A DNA stretch of 64,000 bases from Lepidodermella squamata. Taxonomy: Eukaryota; Gastrotricha. The first letter of the stretch is position 1. Every line of letters begins with the position of its first letter. Below are positions 37,341 through 50,000 of this stretch, piece by piece. The stretch lies in contig JBLDXI010000009.1 in assembly GCA_047495785.1 (NCBI GenBank), forward strand, positions 5,022,001 through 5,086,000. The letters are read 5' to 3'. The position numbers were made by a program, and so were the translations under genes. The notes under the pieces are model-generated. The model saw only the letters and a program-made list of their open reading frames with translations, was not told the origin of the DNA and did not search any database.

Positions 37341-38087
37341 GGCCAACCGTGCATAAACCCACCATAAGTATGAAGCATACGTGATCGGAAGTTTGAAACG
37401 GGCATACAGAGAAGTTCAAAAGTGTTTCCAGATCAACCCCCACATTTTTTGTTTTGCCATTAACTCGGAATCACGCACGGAAATTCCTGTTTGAAGGAAT
37501 GGGGGCACTCAAAGGTCGTGTTTGGTTTCCAAGAGAAACGCCTTCAGTCAATCTGTAAAAGTTTAGGTAATGCTACTCCAACAGTCAAACCTAAATGCGT
37601 TTCCTATGGTTTTACGTCAATGCGCCAACACAATCGCCACGTACTCCTGAAATGTTGGACGGAATTTGAGTAGTTTCAGCACGTTAAAAGCCATCACAAC
37701 GCTCAGTCTGCATTCTGTGTATTCTAGGTCGTCTAAATCACTTAGAATTAAAAGTTGCATTGAATATTTGAAAAATGCAGACGTCATGAGTTCCAGCTAC
37801 AAAATCATAGCTAGCAGAATCCCCCATTGCAATTATTTAATGAGTTATCTATTGAGTAGTCGAGCGCGATGATTTTTGCCGAAACCCACAAATGTATTTA
37901 TTTTTCAAGCGCATTTTCTTCAGATTAAGCTCAAGCCAGGATTCCGTCTAAAAAAGAAACACCGCACGCGAGAATCGTGGGCCAGTCTCAAGGTCAATTA
38001 TAATTACTTCACAGACTTAACACAGGCTTGTAACGATCGTTAATATTCTTTGCTTGTTCTTAGAGCAGTCTACATTTCTGAAAATCT

Positions 38088-40713
38088 ATGTTTGGGTTAC
38101 GGACTCTATTCCAGATCATCTCAGTCGTCTTTCAGCTATCAGTTAATGCAGCTAAGGTGCCTCTAAATGCTCCACTAACAACCCGCTACATATCGGCTGG
38201 CAATTTTAATGACTCCAGTCGGCCTCAGCTAACCCTGAATGTACAGATGAACTACGGTAAGAGCGCTTATTTCTGCTCTTCATTATTAATTATTCATGTC
38301 GTAAAATAGGTGGAGTGATATTCCCAGCAGGGACGCTATACACAGAATCGGCACGAATCGGTCTCGAAATGGTAGAAAGGGCCGGCATTCTTCCGAATTT
38401 TCAGCTCGTTATAGAGGTATTCGATGACGAGGTAAGATGCCAGATGCCAACAATTCCCTTATCTGCAAATCTCACATTTTCCTTATCAGTGCGACTCGAG
38501 ATCCTACCCGAAAGCCTTTTTCAACGAAATTCTGGTTGTTGATGAGAAAAAGGGTCCAAACAAGTTGCCATTCTACTTGGGATCTGGCTGCACTAATTAT
38601 TTCGCGAACTTTGCAAACCAAGTCAACATGACAACGGTATTTCTCTCTACCTGCATGCGCCTATTTCACTTTTTTCTTTCAGTTAAGTGTCATCAGTGGC
38701 ATTGACAAGCATTTCTACGGCAGACATGAAGGCGTTATGGTCTTGATGCCTTTTCAAGACATCTTCTTCGAAGCAGTCCTAAAATTCGTTGCAGCGAATG
38801 GTTGGAACTACGTTTTCTACTCCTGTGAAGCCTCGGAATACTACCTGAAATCGGACACCATCCTCATACAGAAGGCGAAACAACTCGGGTTACAGATCGA
38901 ATTCGCGCCGAAATTCGCCTTGTTCCCTGGATGGTTCGCTAGTAATGTTGACGATATCCGGCAAGTGCTCGTCGAATTGAAGCAGAGAAAAGCTAGAATC
39001 ATCATATTCAACACTCGGCTTGTTCCTGTTGTTGCTTGTATCCTCCATCAGATCGGAATGTTTGGCCCGGGCTATGTTTTCCTGATGAATGCGATTGCTG
39101 CTTTCGACCCCAACTCCCCGATCCGTTTCCTCGTGCCGGGGTGTACGGAGCAAATGTTATACGAAGTTCTGAAGAATGTTATATACTTCGGCTATGCTGC
39201 AATATCGAATGTAGACGAGAATCGCACTGATGCGTTTGGCATGTCTATCAAGCAATTTGATCAAATTATGAAAGACCGCATCGATAGACCCGAAGCCTCT
39301 ACCCTGTGGTGGTACTATCGGGCCTCCTACTACGACATGGTATTGATGACAGCGATAATGCTCAATAGAACTGAGACTGCGCTGAATTCTCGCAATGACT
39401 CTTTGATAAACTGGACAATAGAGTCTGAGAACCTGCAGAATCGCGGTAAGGAAGTCAACAAAATCATTGTTGAAAATTTAAAGAAGCTGAAATTCCGTGG
39501 ATTGTATGCTGAAATGTTGAACGAAACTGACTGGAATTCTTTGGCCGGAACGACTGCTTTCTACCAGGTTCAAGATATTCCGAATATGACGCTCAACAAC
39601 ACTCGAGGGTTATCGGGCCTGCAACGAAGAGCTGCTGTAGCGACTTGTGATTCTCGAGAGCAAAATGGTCATTTGAAGTTGGGTCCTGAGAAAGTCATCT
39701 GGGGAACTTTAAGCGGGCTTCCTCCAAAGGACAAGATAGTTATCATCAACATCGCTGTTCCTCTAGTTCGACCAAAGGCATCCATCCCTCTAACAACAAT
39801 AGCCGCAGTTCTAACGCTTGTTAATTCGGTTTATATCGGACTGAATTTATCAAGAAAGCGCTGTTACGTTGATATCATTAGTGGATTTGGGAATCTAGCC
39901 ATCATGCTGTTCGTCTTCATTTTGGTCAATGAAATTCCTGGTAGAGTTGATATTCATATTCGTTACATGATAGCCTGGCCTCTACTCACAATCGGCGTAT
40001 TATCTGTAATTACAGGACTGATAACTAAACTTCAAATGTTTAAAGGTTCTGCTGAAAAATTGAGTCGAAGCAACTCAAAGCCTAATTCGATGACTAGTGG
40101 CGGATTCACCAGATTGAAACGTCCTCGTTCCAGGGCAATGTTTCAGGAGAACTCCACAGTTAGCACAATCGTTCTTAGGGGAAACGACGTATCCAACGCA
40201 AAAGTTACGAAGAGATATGCTATGATATACTCTGTGGGTGGAGTGATTCTACTCCTTCTCATATTCCTCATCTGGTTCTCCATCGAACCTTTCAGCCCTC
40301 GAAGCGTTTACTCTGAGCCTGAGGTTGATAAGATGGATATAAGCCTATTCTACCGTGAGGTCACTCTGATTTGCTACCTCGGAGGATCCGAATCGATTTC
40401 TACATGGTTTATTATAGCTATCCTTGGCATAATAGCTTTAATGCTCTTGAAGGCGTTACTTCTTGCCGTGAGTCTGCGTAAAGTTGTGTCTGCCGAGTTG
40501 GTTATGACGAAATCTATGACTTTCGGCCTAGCTATTCTGCTGCCTGCTGGTGTAGTGATAGTTTTGGCTCTTTTTGGCGGTCAGGTCCAGTCATTTGTGG
40601 TTGCTGCTAGCACGATAGCTGTCGCTATATCGTCACTCACTACAATGGGATTGCTCTATGGATATAAGGCGGCGGAGTACAATTCGGCTCAACCGCAAGT
40701 TTTAGGGGTTTGA
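38088..40713 (+). CDS. Class C GPCR, GABA-B-like, array copy 4 (822 aa)
   Basis: Exons: 38088-38256, 38310-38431, 38490-38636 and 38683-40713, with the same intron positions as its sisters. It has a signal peptide (LFQIISVVFQLSVNAAK), flytrap domain (GGVIFPAGTLYTESARIGL; NGWNYVFYSCEASEYYL), then seven TM helices. TM4-TM5 reads IFLIWFSIEPFS ... LMLLKALLLAVSLRKV, as in GABA-B receptors. A long basic second intracellular loop (SNSKPNSMTSGGFTRLKRPR) precedes TM4, and the tail after TM7 is about 20 residues. It groups with copy 1 (shared SFGMSIKQFDQ/AFGMSIKQFDQ and KDRIDRPE blocks). The frame is open throughout, and the gene looks functional. Confidence 0.85.
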
Positions 40714-41447
40714 GCTCTAAACACCTGCTCTCATCGGCATAATGCTGTGTGTAATCTATGTCGTAAGCCAAACTCACTCGGGGCTTGAGATCAGGGAGAA
40801 ATTTCACTTCTCTTTGGTCAGACTGATCCCTTCATTCGCAATAATTAATGATGAAGTATGCGGCAAATTTCTTATCAAATTCTAACTTTTGAACCGAAGC
40901 TGATACTTCTTCTTTTACAAAATGAAGCTTGTGTTTCAGGAAAAAACCGCCTGATTTTGTTTCAGGCGTAGTTCAATAATGACATCAGAATGAGTGTGAA
41001 TTGTAAATCTATCACGGTCAAAAAAATTAAACGTCGAGAAGTCTATTTTGCGCATTTATGCTTGAATTTGCTCACCATTAACATCAATACACAAAAAGAC
41101 CCACTCTCGAAATTGGTCGATGGCTCGTCGTCTGGTGCCGAGGTATCAGTATTATTAACAACAAAAGTAGTTGTTAGTCTAGTAGTAGTTTATAAGAGCA
41201 TTTTATTAGGCCGCCTTCGCTAAAATTGTCACCAGTTCTGATGCGCGCAATTTTTCTGGATCGCACAATCATGAAATGTAACGTGGGCGAACTTCAAGTA
41301 GTTATGGGACAGTGAGTCATTCATCTACTATGATAATTTACTCTTTGCCGTCTTGAGCCGTTTTTTTATAAGATTTTCTGAACTCATTTTATTTGAAGAA
41401 GTCTTTCAGTCATTCTACATGTGCATGAAGATTATAACTATATCTTT
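40714..41447. other. Convergent spacer between GPCR copy 4 and the RTK
   Basis: It must hold both 3' UTRs. A minus-strand AATAAA (plus TTTATT at 41388-41393) fits the RTK transcript. No gene is supported. Confidence 0.45.
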
Positions 41448-44400
41448 TCAGGGAAATCTTGTAACGCGTAATCCCTGTATTCGCGATAGCAGGTCGGTGA
41501 AACTGGGCCTCGCATCAGGGACGTATGACCAACAAGAAAGCATGATTGAGTACACTTCTGGTGTACAGAAAGTATTGTTTATTCGCTCCAATCGCAAACC
41601 TCGCTCCAATTCCATTGCAATATCGCAGTTATTGATAGTTGGGTATGGGGTGTCGCCCAGTGATATTATCTCCCATAATAGCACCCCAAAAGACCAACTG
41701 CGTAAATTGAAGTTAAAATTATTGTTTTAAATTAAAATTTCTCAACTAATGCTTACACATCGCTAGCTGTCGAGCAAAAACCGGTTTTGATGGATTCTGG
41801 CGCCATCCATTTAATCGGAACACAGTCTGTCGATTCTTGACGGTAAGCCGCGTCTTTGTAAATGTCTCGACTGAGCCCAAAATCAGCAACTTTAACGCAA
41901 TCAACACGGGCTACTAGAATATTCCGAGCTGCCAGGTCGCGGTGCAGGAAACTGTTTGTAGCAAGATGTTCCATCGCGCTGCAAATTTGCTCTGCGTATA
42001 AAAGCAATAGCTTCAACAGGATCAAATCATCAACCAGACCAGTTTCTGCAACCTTATCAAATCTTGGCATTACTCCTTCGATTTTTTTCCCACGGATGGG
42101 AATGATGTAGTTAGCGGCACTATCGTTAAAGAGAGAGTCGATAGCTGTTAGAATTTTTGAACGATTACTATCGAAACTGCGAAGGAAAGATTTTAGAGAG
42201 CCGTATTGGCAATATTCAGTCACTATAGCCATATCCATAGTCTTATTCTTCTCATTCTTTCTAGACGGCGGAACACAGGCGAGGAGTGCTAAAATGTGAG
42301 GATGGCGCCCGCATACACCCATCACTTTCTTCATTAAGACTATTTCTCTAACGAAAGCCATTCTCTGAGAGTCAGTCGGGAATTCCGGTAACACCTTGAT
42401 AGCAACTTGACCTGAAATCTTGTCTTTTTGTTTGCCCTTTAGTGAAACGTTGCCTAGATACACTTGTCCATAAGCGCCACTCCCTAATTTGACGTCTTTG
42501 TTGATAGAAATTTGGCTCAAATCAATATCCAACCAATCTCTTTTTGGATTTGGGTCTTTTCTTTTGAGTATTCGTCGGCAGGGATTTTGTTGAATCAGGA
42601 TTCCTATTAGCAATGCCAGTAATACTAGGGACATTGTGAATCCCACGATTCTCGTGTCCAGGACGAGATTTTTAGATGTCGACGAAGTATCCGGCATCGA
42701 AATCTCGCATAGGACCATTCGCTGTCTTACGCAGTCTGGATCGTCTAGCGGAAATTGTCGAAGGGATTTGTGGAACAAGCACTTAAAATCTCCATCAGTC
42801 TGCGACAAGTTGACTTTCTTTGAAAGATCAAAGGCGACTGCCTTTATCGCGAAGGATTGAGATTCGATAGTGTTAAATGCCGCTAGTCGAGCCCCATGCT
42901 GTTCGCATATAGTTCTTCCTTCTTCGCTCGTAACATTCCCGCGATGCAGTTCTTGATATAATTTGTAGCTTATTGAAGATTTTTCTTTTAGGTTTTTGCC
43001 AATAGGACCTCTCTCGCACAAGGCGTTCAATGCATCTTCTTGGCAAGAAGTGTGGTATAGCTTGTCAGCTTTTATAGCGATACAAAGAGAAGCAGTTCGG
43101 GACTGATTTGTTTTAGGCAAGGTGGCCGATTTGAAACAAGTACCATCCAACCAACGGACTTCGCCCGGGTCGTCGAGATAGCCACCGACCCAATAAAACT
43201 CTTGCAAAATTCACACATCGTAAAAGCGCAAAAAACGTATAAAATCCGATGTTTTCTTACCTGAGTCGATTAGCAAGGAGTCTCTCATCAGTCTAGCCTT
43301 TTCACTTTCAATCGACGTGGCAAGGTATCCACCGTGATACTTACACGCTTCGTTGGCCTCGAGAAATGTGAAGTGGCCGTACAATGCGAACAAGCTCCCT
43401 TCGAATTCCGAATTTGCACTATCCTAAAACTAGATAGGTAGGTATTTTTAATGTAATAAGGTCGCATCGCGAATACCTGACAGTCTCTGGGCAACGGGCT
43501 AAGTGTTATATCAGAAGTTCGATTGACGATCACAGTATTTGGCCCTCCAACCAACTTGCGTCGGCTTTCAGCGATTATCGATTTTATATCCTGAAGTGCC
43601 AGGTTTATGCCGTATTTGAAAACACTGGAATAAGCTTTTTGTAATCCATCAAGTGGATTCCAACCGCTAATTAGAATGCCTGCCAATTTTACACATGCTG
43701 GTGAGCCAATTTTGCCAGAGTGCGCTAACACTAGTTCGAAGTTGGGTTCGATTGCCATGTAATACTTTAATGTATCGGTAAGCCAATCATACGTCAATGC
43801 AATGAAATTCCATTTCCCAGGCTCTGGGGCGTCAAGCACAGCAAGAGATCTGTAACACGATTCCTGATGCTTTAGAAGTGGCATTCGCACCTGCACGAAG
43901 TGAAGCTTCCGCGTTTCCCCGTCGTAATGTAAGTTCAATGACGTCTCCGGTTCTTCGCGAGACTTCAGTGACAAAACTCTGTGGGTTTTTCCTTCAGAAA
44001 AGTAATAAAACAGTGTGCAGGTAAAAGACTGAATTTTATCCATAAATATCGCCCCAAGGCCTCCAAATGACGTTGGGAACGATTTGCTGTTTTTGTTTAA
44101 TGGACTCGTCACCTCCAGAACACAGCGGCCGAACGAAACTGCCTCGAGTCCATAACGCCCATGGGGTGATATGATTTGCTTGCAGCCACTTGGTTGAACC
44201 TCGTACCAAGGAATATATTCTTCGCCCCGAGCACGGTATTCTAGTTTTTCTTTGTACCGAAACCTGGGTGAGACTGTAATGCGCCGATCATGAAAGCTGA
44301 CATTAGCTTGTGAGAATCCTGGGCAGCGACACATTTGCTGATGATCGCACATGTTAAACATCATCGCGATTTCGAAGCTTGTCAATGCTTTGTCGAACGC

Positions 44401-45027
44401 GGCAATGCTAGTTACGTTCATCAAATAGTTAATCAACTCAATCGAATGAAGTTTTTTAGTCGATTCTTCATCTCGAAGTACATTCAAATGAAGCGTACCC
44501 ATGCTGTCGCTTTGATAAACGAGCAATGCTCCAGATTCCTTTACAGTGACAGCTAGGAAACTCCAATTACCGATTTGTACGTTTTCTTTTAAAAAGCCAT
44601 CAATGGCCAATATCAGCGGAGCACCACTCGTGTCCATTTGATCGCCCCATACCGCCATAACGTTCAACGACCTTTCAGCATAGGAGAGCGGCTGTTCTTC
44701 GACATTAAACCAGAATGACAGAGTCCAGCCCATAGTTTCATTAGAGGCTTGGTGGTCCCCATGAGGCAAAACACGGTAGAGCCCCTCATGTGTCTGTGCT
44801 GAGTTGTTGAGGCGGGAATAAACCGGTGATAGGAACCTGTAATCGGCAATTCTCGAGCTATTGTCAAGCGACAGTTGCGTATCATTCTGGCGATCGAAAG
44901 CCAGCTCAAATCGCATCAAATGTCTCAAAATATCATGGCTATCATGGCAAGATTCTGCCTCCCAAATGTTCTGCGATGAATCCTTCGCAGCTGCTACAGC
45001 AAAAAAGAAACAGAGTGCCAAAAGCAT
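41448..45027 (-). CDS. Receptor tyrosine kinase with LamG-like and C-type-lectin-like ectodomains (1135 aa)
   Basis: Exons in transcription order: 45027-43477, 43423-43261, 43200-41757 and 41697-41448; phases agree. It starts at the ATG giving a signal peptide (MLLALCFFFAVAAAKDSS). The first about 500 residues look like two laminin-G/concanavalin-type sandwiches (TLSFWFNVEEQPL, NWSFLAVTV; KWNFIALTYDWLTDTLKYYM). Then come a C-type lectin-like domain (LFALYGHFTFLEANEACKYH...FYWVGG...LNALCERG), a second weaker one (ISYKLYQELH...VLCEIS) and a TM helix (FTMSLVLLALLIGILI). The kinase has LGSGAYGQVYLG, VAIKVLP, HRDLAARNIL, DFGLSRDIYKDAAYR and WMAPESI, with a split insert as in VEGFR/PDGFR-like receptors. 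All catalytic residues are present. It is likely a surface receptor for a glycan or glycoprotein ligand. Confidence 0.9.
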
Positions 45028-45666
45028 TTTCGTATTAGTACATTTATTAGCTAAGTTTTTGTTGCTAGTACTCAACTGAAATCAACAGCTGAACGAACCA
45101 ATTAGCATAACTGGTTAATTAAATAGCCGTAAACAGCAAAACTATAACAATTCTCCTGATTCTATGTTCAGCAACCTTACTTCCAAATGTAAATCAAAGT
45201 AGTGCCGTTGGTGAGCTGTATCCAGCCTTTCCCAGACCGGCACCATGTTGTTTTCACCGTGGTTCACCTCATATTTTGATAAACAACGATGGGATACATC
45301 ATGTCACTTATCAATTATTGATATAAAAAATCAACATCGATGATCTGATCGGGGAAAATTGCGGTTTTTTTCAAATGACCAACAACCGCCGGGAGGGGAC
45401 AAAGCGAGATCAACAACAATCGGAAAACAAAATTTAGTTTTATGTACGAACAGGTTGACCCCTAAAAATAAAATAAATCTATGTATTTAGAATCAGTGTC
45501 CGAAACTTCAGTTTTTGTTTTTTTTGTTAAATCAGGAAAAAGCTGTGCTGTCAAAGTGTTGATGTGATCAAGCATGACTAATGTCGTGAATCTTGAGGGG
45601 ATTATAATCAGTAGTTTATTTTGATTTTCGAAACTGTGAGAATTTTGGGAGAATTATTTATTTATA

Positions 45667-45844
45667 TACAGTGTGGCCAAAAAATTTCGCAGAAGGCGAA
45701 TTTCGATGCGCATCATTTTGATGAGGAATTTTAAGATAAGTTGAAGAATTCTTTTGCCATTGGAACTCCTCAATTTCTCGAAACTCCTCATTTAAATAAT
45801 GCGCATCGAATTTGCCTTATGCGGAATTTTTTGGCCACCCTGTA
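45667..45844. mobile_element. Tc1/mariner-like MITE, 174 bp
   Basis: TA-flanked ends read CAGTGTGGCCAAAAAATTTC at the left (45669) and the complement of CAGGGTGGCCAAAAAATTCC at the right (45842). The inverted arms extend imperfectly for about 44 bp to atgcgcat on both sides. There is no coding capacity. The duplicated TA and CAGGG-type end fit a Tc1/mariner derivative. Confidence 0.75.
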
Positions 45845-46907
45845 GCTGCGGAGGTGACCGAAATACGAGCACAATAATATTTAAGAATTGGTGGACAATA
45901 ATTTATTGTCCCTCTTAACCGATCTATGCGATATAGCCTTATTTACCTAATGAAATATCCCGATTTGTCAATCAGTGGGTCTCGTTTGTCGCCGTCTCGT
46001 TTTATATTTGCCCAAGCTGCCTGTTGTCTATTGTTGGATCTAAATGTTCAGGGTCTCAGAAGAAGGAAAAATAAGTCTTAAATATTAATGGCATTCGCCA
46101 GTCAAAAGTGATCTAGATATTACGGAACGAGTTACACGGGAGTTTTAATATATTTACAAAAATTTGCGCCTAGTGTCTGCTCAATCAAGAAAAATATCGG
46201 ATTTCATCGATGTACTCCAATTTGCTGTGTCCAGCTTCATGAATTGCACCAATAAGGAATTTAATTATGGAATTTAATATGGAATTTAAAAAAAAATCAT
46301 TACAATTAAAAATTAGAAATTACCGATGCAACGAAATTTTTTTCGAAAATCTCGAATCAATTTATTACAAGAAGAAATATTTTAGAGGTAATGTTTCGTT
46401 TTTCGTTAAATTTGAATTTCAGAACTTGACATCATGATTGCGTTTCTCTTAGCATATGAAATTCGGAATTATTCAATCGATAGAATATATTATTATAAAA
46501 TCACTTTGCCTGTTAACAATTTCGCGGGCTAATAATTCCTAATAATTTCGCATGGTGTCAATATTTCGCTTCATCATCTCCTTCATCAACCATCATATCA
46601 TCTTGATCATTGATCATATTCATCTTCGATGCAAGTTTATTTTTATATATGAGGCCACAGGCCACAAACTAGCGTTCAAGCTGTTGACTGCTTTCATGCC
46701 CGTGCCATTTCTCGAATTTCAAGTCGTTCAATTCGTCGCTAAATTAATTTGAAAATAGCGTTGACTTTGCATTTATTCTTAAACATATGCCGATGTTTGT
46801 GTAATCGGACGCCGGAACTCGTTCAATATCACAAGCCGCCGTAGAAGAAGGTGTTTGACACGCAAACCCGGCGCCGCCACTTTTCAAGTATCAACTGAGC
46901 CGGAAGT

Positions 46908-46990
46908 GAGCGCGCGGCACCGGGCACACAAAAGCGCGTGCCATGTGCGCGCATAATAAAAAATTATTGCGCAACACGTGCGCGCACGGA
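46908..46990. promoter_or_regulatory. GCGC-rich palindromic region upstream of the mucin gene
   Basis: Repeated GCGCG runs (gagcgcgcggc, aaagcgcgtgcc, gtgcgcgcataat, attgcgcaacacgtgcgcgc) lie 80-160 bp before the start codon. They include an inverted pair around aataaaaaattatt and a CACGTG box. Similar gtgcgcgcataa strings occur near 12290. The role is unknown; a promoter element is the simplest guess. Confidence 0.3.
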
Positions 46991-47069
46991 AAACCGCCAC
47001 CTTAACACATTCTCATGGCAGCTATAATTCAGCGATTTAATCAAATCAAATTTTAAACTTACCCGAGCG

Positions 47070-50000
47070 ATGAAAACGTTGATTTTATTTTTGGCACTGT
47101 GCCAAATCGATTTAGTCACCCTACAACCAGGTCACGCTTATGACTACCGTGATAAACCGGTATTTCGGTTTTTTTACCGCCAGAAAAACCCGTCGGGTAA
47201 ATCCGCCGATTGCGACCATAAGGTGCCGCCTGAACTGGCGCGCATGTTAGACGCCGGCCATCCGGGGCGAGTTCGTTACTGCGATTCGCAATTCATCCTG
47301 CCCTACCACATCCGGCTTTGTAACCGGTGCACGGGCCCGGTTTTTCCAGATTTATTCAACAATTTTACTTGCAACGAAACTTTATCGTCAATTACCGACG
47401 GCCGAGGTTATCTTATCACGACGATTTGCTGCAAAAATCTATGCGGCAATAAATGTACCCTTATTCGAGATCCGATTCAATTGACACCTCGGGTTATTCC
47501 TTCTACCTCAACTGTAAAAACGACTACTACGACAATGAATGAAGACGATCGGGCGATCAAGTCGTTGATGGCTAAAATTTACGGCGAAAATCCGACGTCG
47601 AACTACCATCAGCGTCGTCCGATGACTGAAACTGAGCGGCGCAGTCAGGGTGGCTACAAAACTGCGGCTGATTTTCGCGATGCGTCGTCGATTTCGGTTG
47701 ATACGACTTTCACTGATCGGTTGAGCGCGTTTCACGTCAAACTGGTCCAGGCGCTGAATTCTGGGGCGGTTGAAGAGGCGCCGAGTCCGGCGGTGGATAC
47801 GCGCGATATGAATAATAGGGCTGGTTCCAAGTTGGCACCGAGCCGGAATAAGGTGAAAAAGGTGTCGCGGAAGCCGAGTACCACTACGGTACCAACTACT
47901 AAGACTAGTACCACGATGGTACCGACAACCACTACTACTATTACGGTGCCAACAACAACGACTACAACTACCACGACCCCAGTTCCCACTACGAGTACCA
48001 CCACGGAACCGACCACGACTACCCCGACTACTACAACCAGTACCACAACGGAGCCTACTACGACTACACCTACTACGACCACCAGTACCACAACAGAACC
48101 GACCACTACAACCAGTACCACAACGGAGCCTACTACGACTACCTCCAGTACGACGACCCCAACTACTACTACGACCAGCACCACAACGGAGCCTCCCACG
48201 ACTACACCGACTACGACTACCAGTACTACAACAGAGCCGACTACGACTACTCCCACTACAACAACCAGTACCACGACGGAACCTACCACCACTACCACTA
48301 CTTCGACTACGACTACGACACCTACTACAACAACTAGTACTACTACTACCCCTGAGCCGTCGACAACTACTGAACCAACTACGACTACAACAACGACAGA
48401 AAGTACAACTACTACGACAACGACCACTACTACGACGACAACTTTGCCGCCGACTGTGTCTGGAAACGTTAAGATGAACGTTATCGATCCGCTATCGCTA
48501 ATTCTGAGTAGGTTTTATAAATTTGATATTTTTTGAAAATTTTCTAGACAAGTTTTAAGTTGTTTAAATTGTTTAAACACAAGTCATTCCTATTACATTT
48601 TTCTTCAATATCCTCGAATTTGAAACCGGAATTTGGAATTCTCTTTTTCCACGAATTTATGGCAAACTAAAAACTAATATAAAATATCGAAAAATTAATT
48701 AAAAAATTATTGATCAGTCTCATAAATAATATTCAGGAAATATCATTTTATCGAATTTTCCGAATGACATTTTCCTGCTATTACGAAAATTTATATTTTT
48801 TTTACGGTAAAATAAAATCTGCCGCCCCAAAAGGTAAAAGTCCGCCCTCGTTTAATCTCAGCCCTCATTTAATAATAGCGCGCCCTCGTTTTGAAGAGGT
48901 GCGCCCTAAAGTAAACAAAGTCGCCCTGACAGGTTAAACCACCGCCCAATTTCATTTATCCAACTTGGGCAGCTAATTTTTTATTTAAATCAGTGCTCCG
49001 CAAACTCGGATTTTTTTCCGGCCACGTGCGGCCTGCTGTGCAGATCATGGCGGCCTATTGGCGGCCGGTAGGATTTTCTCAAAGGATTGCTGGAATGCGG
49101 CCGGATGCCTTGTTTCGCACGATCATAACCCGAAAATCAGCCTGTTTTGCACTATTTTCAGCCAAAATTGTGGCTGGAGCTTAGGCTTTCCGGCCGCCGA
49201 AAATGCCGATGGTGAAAAAACTTTGCGGAGCACTGATATAAGCTGTTCGAATAAGACCTTCGGATGAGGATAGCAGCCGATGGGCGATACATAGCACGGC
49301 CTAGCTAATAAAACTACACGTTATAGGTTAGCGCTACCGTTGAGCGATCTAATAGCGATGGCTGTTCGCAATAGGTCTTAGCTCTTAAATAGCCATATCG
49401 CAAACTTTTTGACAGCAAAACTGAACAGCACAGTTAGTTCCTATTTATTACAGGTAGTAACTGCATGGTGCGCGTAGTGGTCAAAGCGGCCCATTTTAGT
49501 GACCGGACATCGAGTCCTTCACACGTAGCTTATCCGGCGTGTAAACACTCGAACGCAGATAATCCCTTGATCCCCGGCAAGTCGCTTTAACGCGACGAGC
49601 TCGCAACACCTTCGACAGGCATGCGAGGGGCGCAGCGGGTGTGTGCACTTTCAGTGGTAATAAAATGCTTGAAGAGAGACGCAACCAACGCTTCCACGTC
49701 GTAATTTGTTCGGCCTGTAATAAGCATGCCTTGAACCATAGATAAAGGTTATCTATGCCTTGAACATAAATCCGTCCCAAAACGTCCAAGCAAAACCTGG
49801 CCAGTGGACCTGGCCAGTGGTAAGTGTCTTATGTCCTAATATGTCCCTGCTCAAGCATTAGTGGCTATTGCTTTACTGCTCAGATTGCCAAATTGTCGCA
49901 AAAAATCGTCCGCGCGATATTCCTATCGCTATCGTCCGCGCTAATCATATATCCTAATGTGGTAGTTATTTTGGTTCATATTGATCAGCCGATGTAATAT

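Larger units (their letters stand above)
36734..38087. other. Spacer between GPCR copies 3 and 4
   Basis: It contains a 66-bp foldback (36944-37009), a half MITE, and a relic of a fifth GPCR (about 37163-37340). The remainder, including short open frames at 37491-37872, shows no supported gene. Confidence 0.45.
45028..47069. other. Intergenic between divergent RTK and mucin genes
   Basis: It holds a mariner-like MITE (45669-45842) and GCGC-rich palindromic DNA just upstream of the mucin gene (about 46908-46990, with tgcgcgcataataa...ttattgcgca and a CACGTG). No gene is supported. Confidence 0.45.

Noticed and set aside
47732-48427. 231-codon minus-strand frame rich in Val
   Set aside because: It is the antisense shadow of the ACN-rich Thr repeat (complement gives GTN = Val).
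47880-48440. CRISPR-like or satellite array
   Set aside because: The repeats are coding Thr triplets with synonymous variation, no uniform spacer, in a eukaryotic gene.
49496-49789. Transposase remnant within the 1.4-kb transposon
   Set aside because: The 97-codon frame has no recognisable transposase motif, so I do not assign it.
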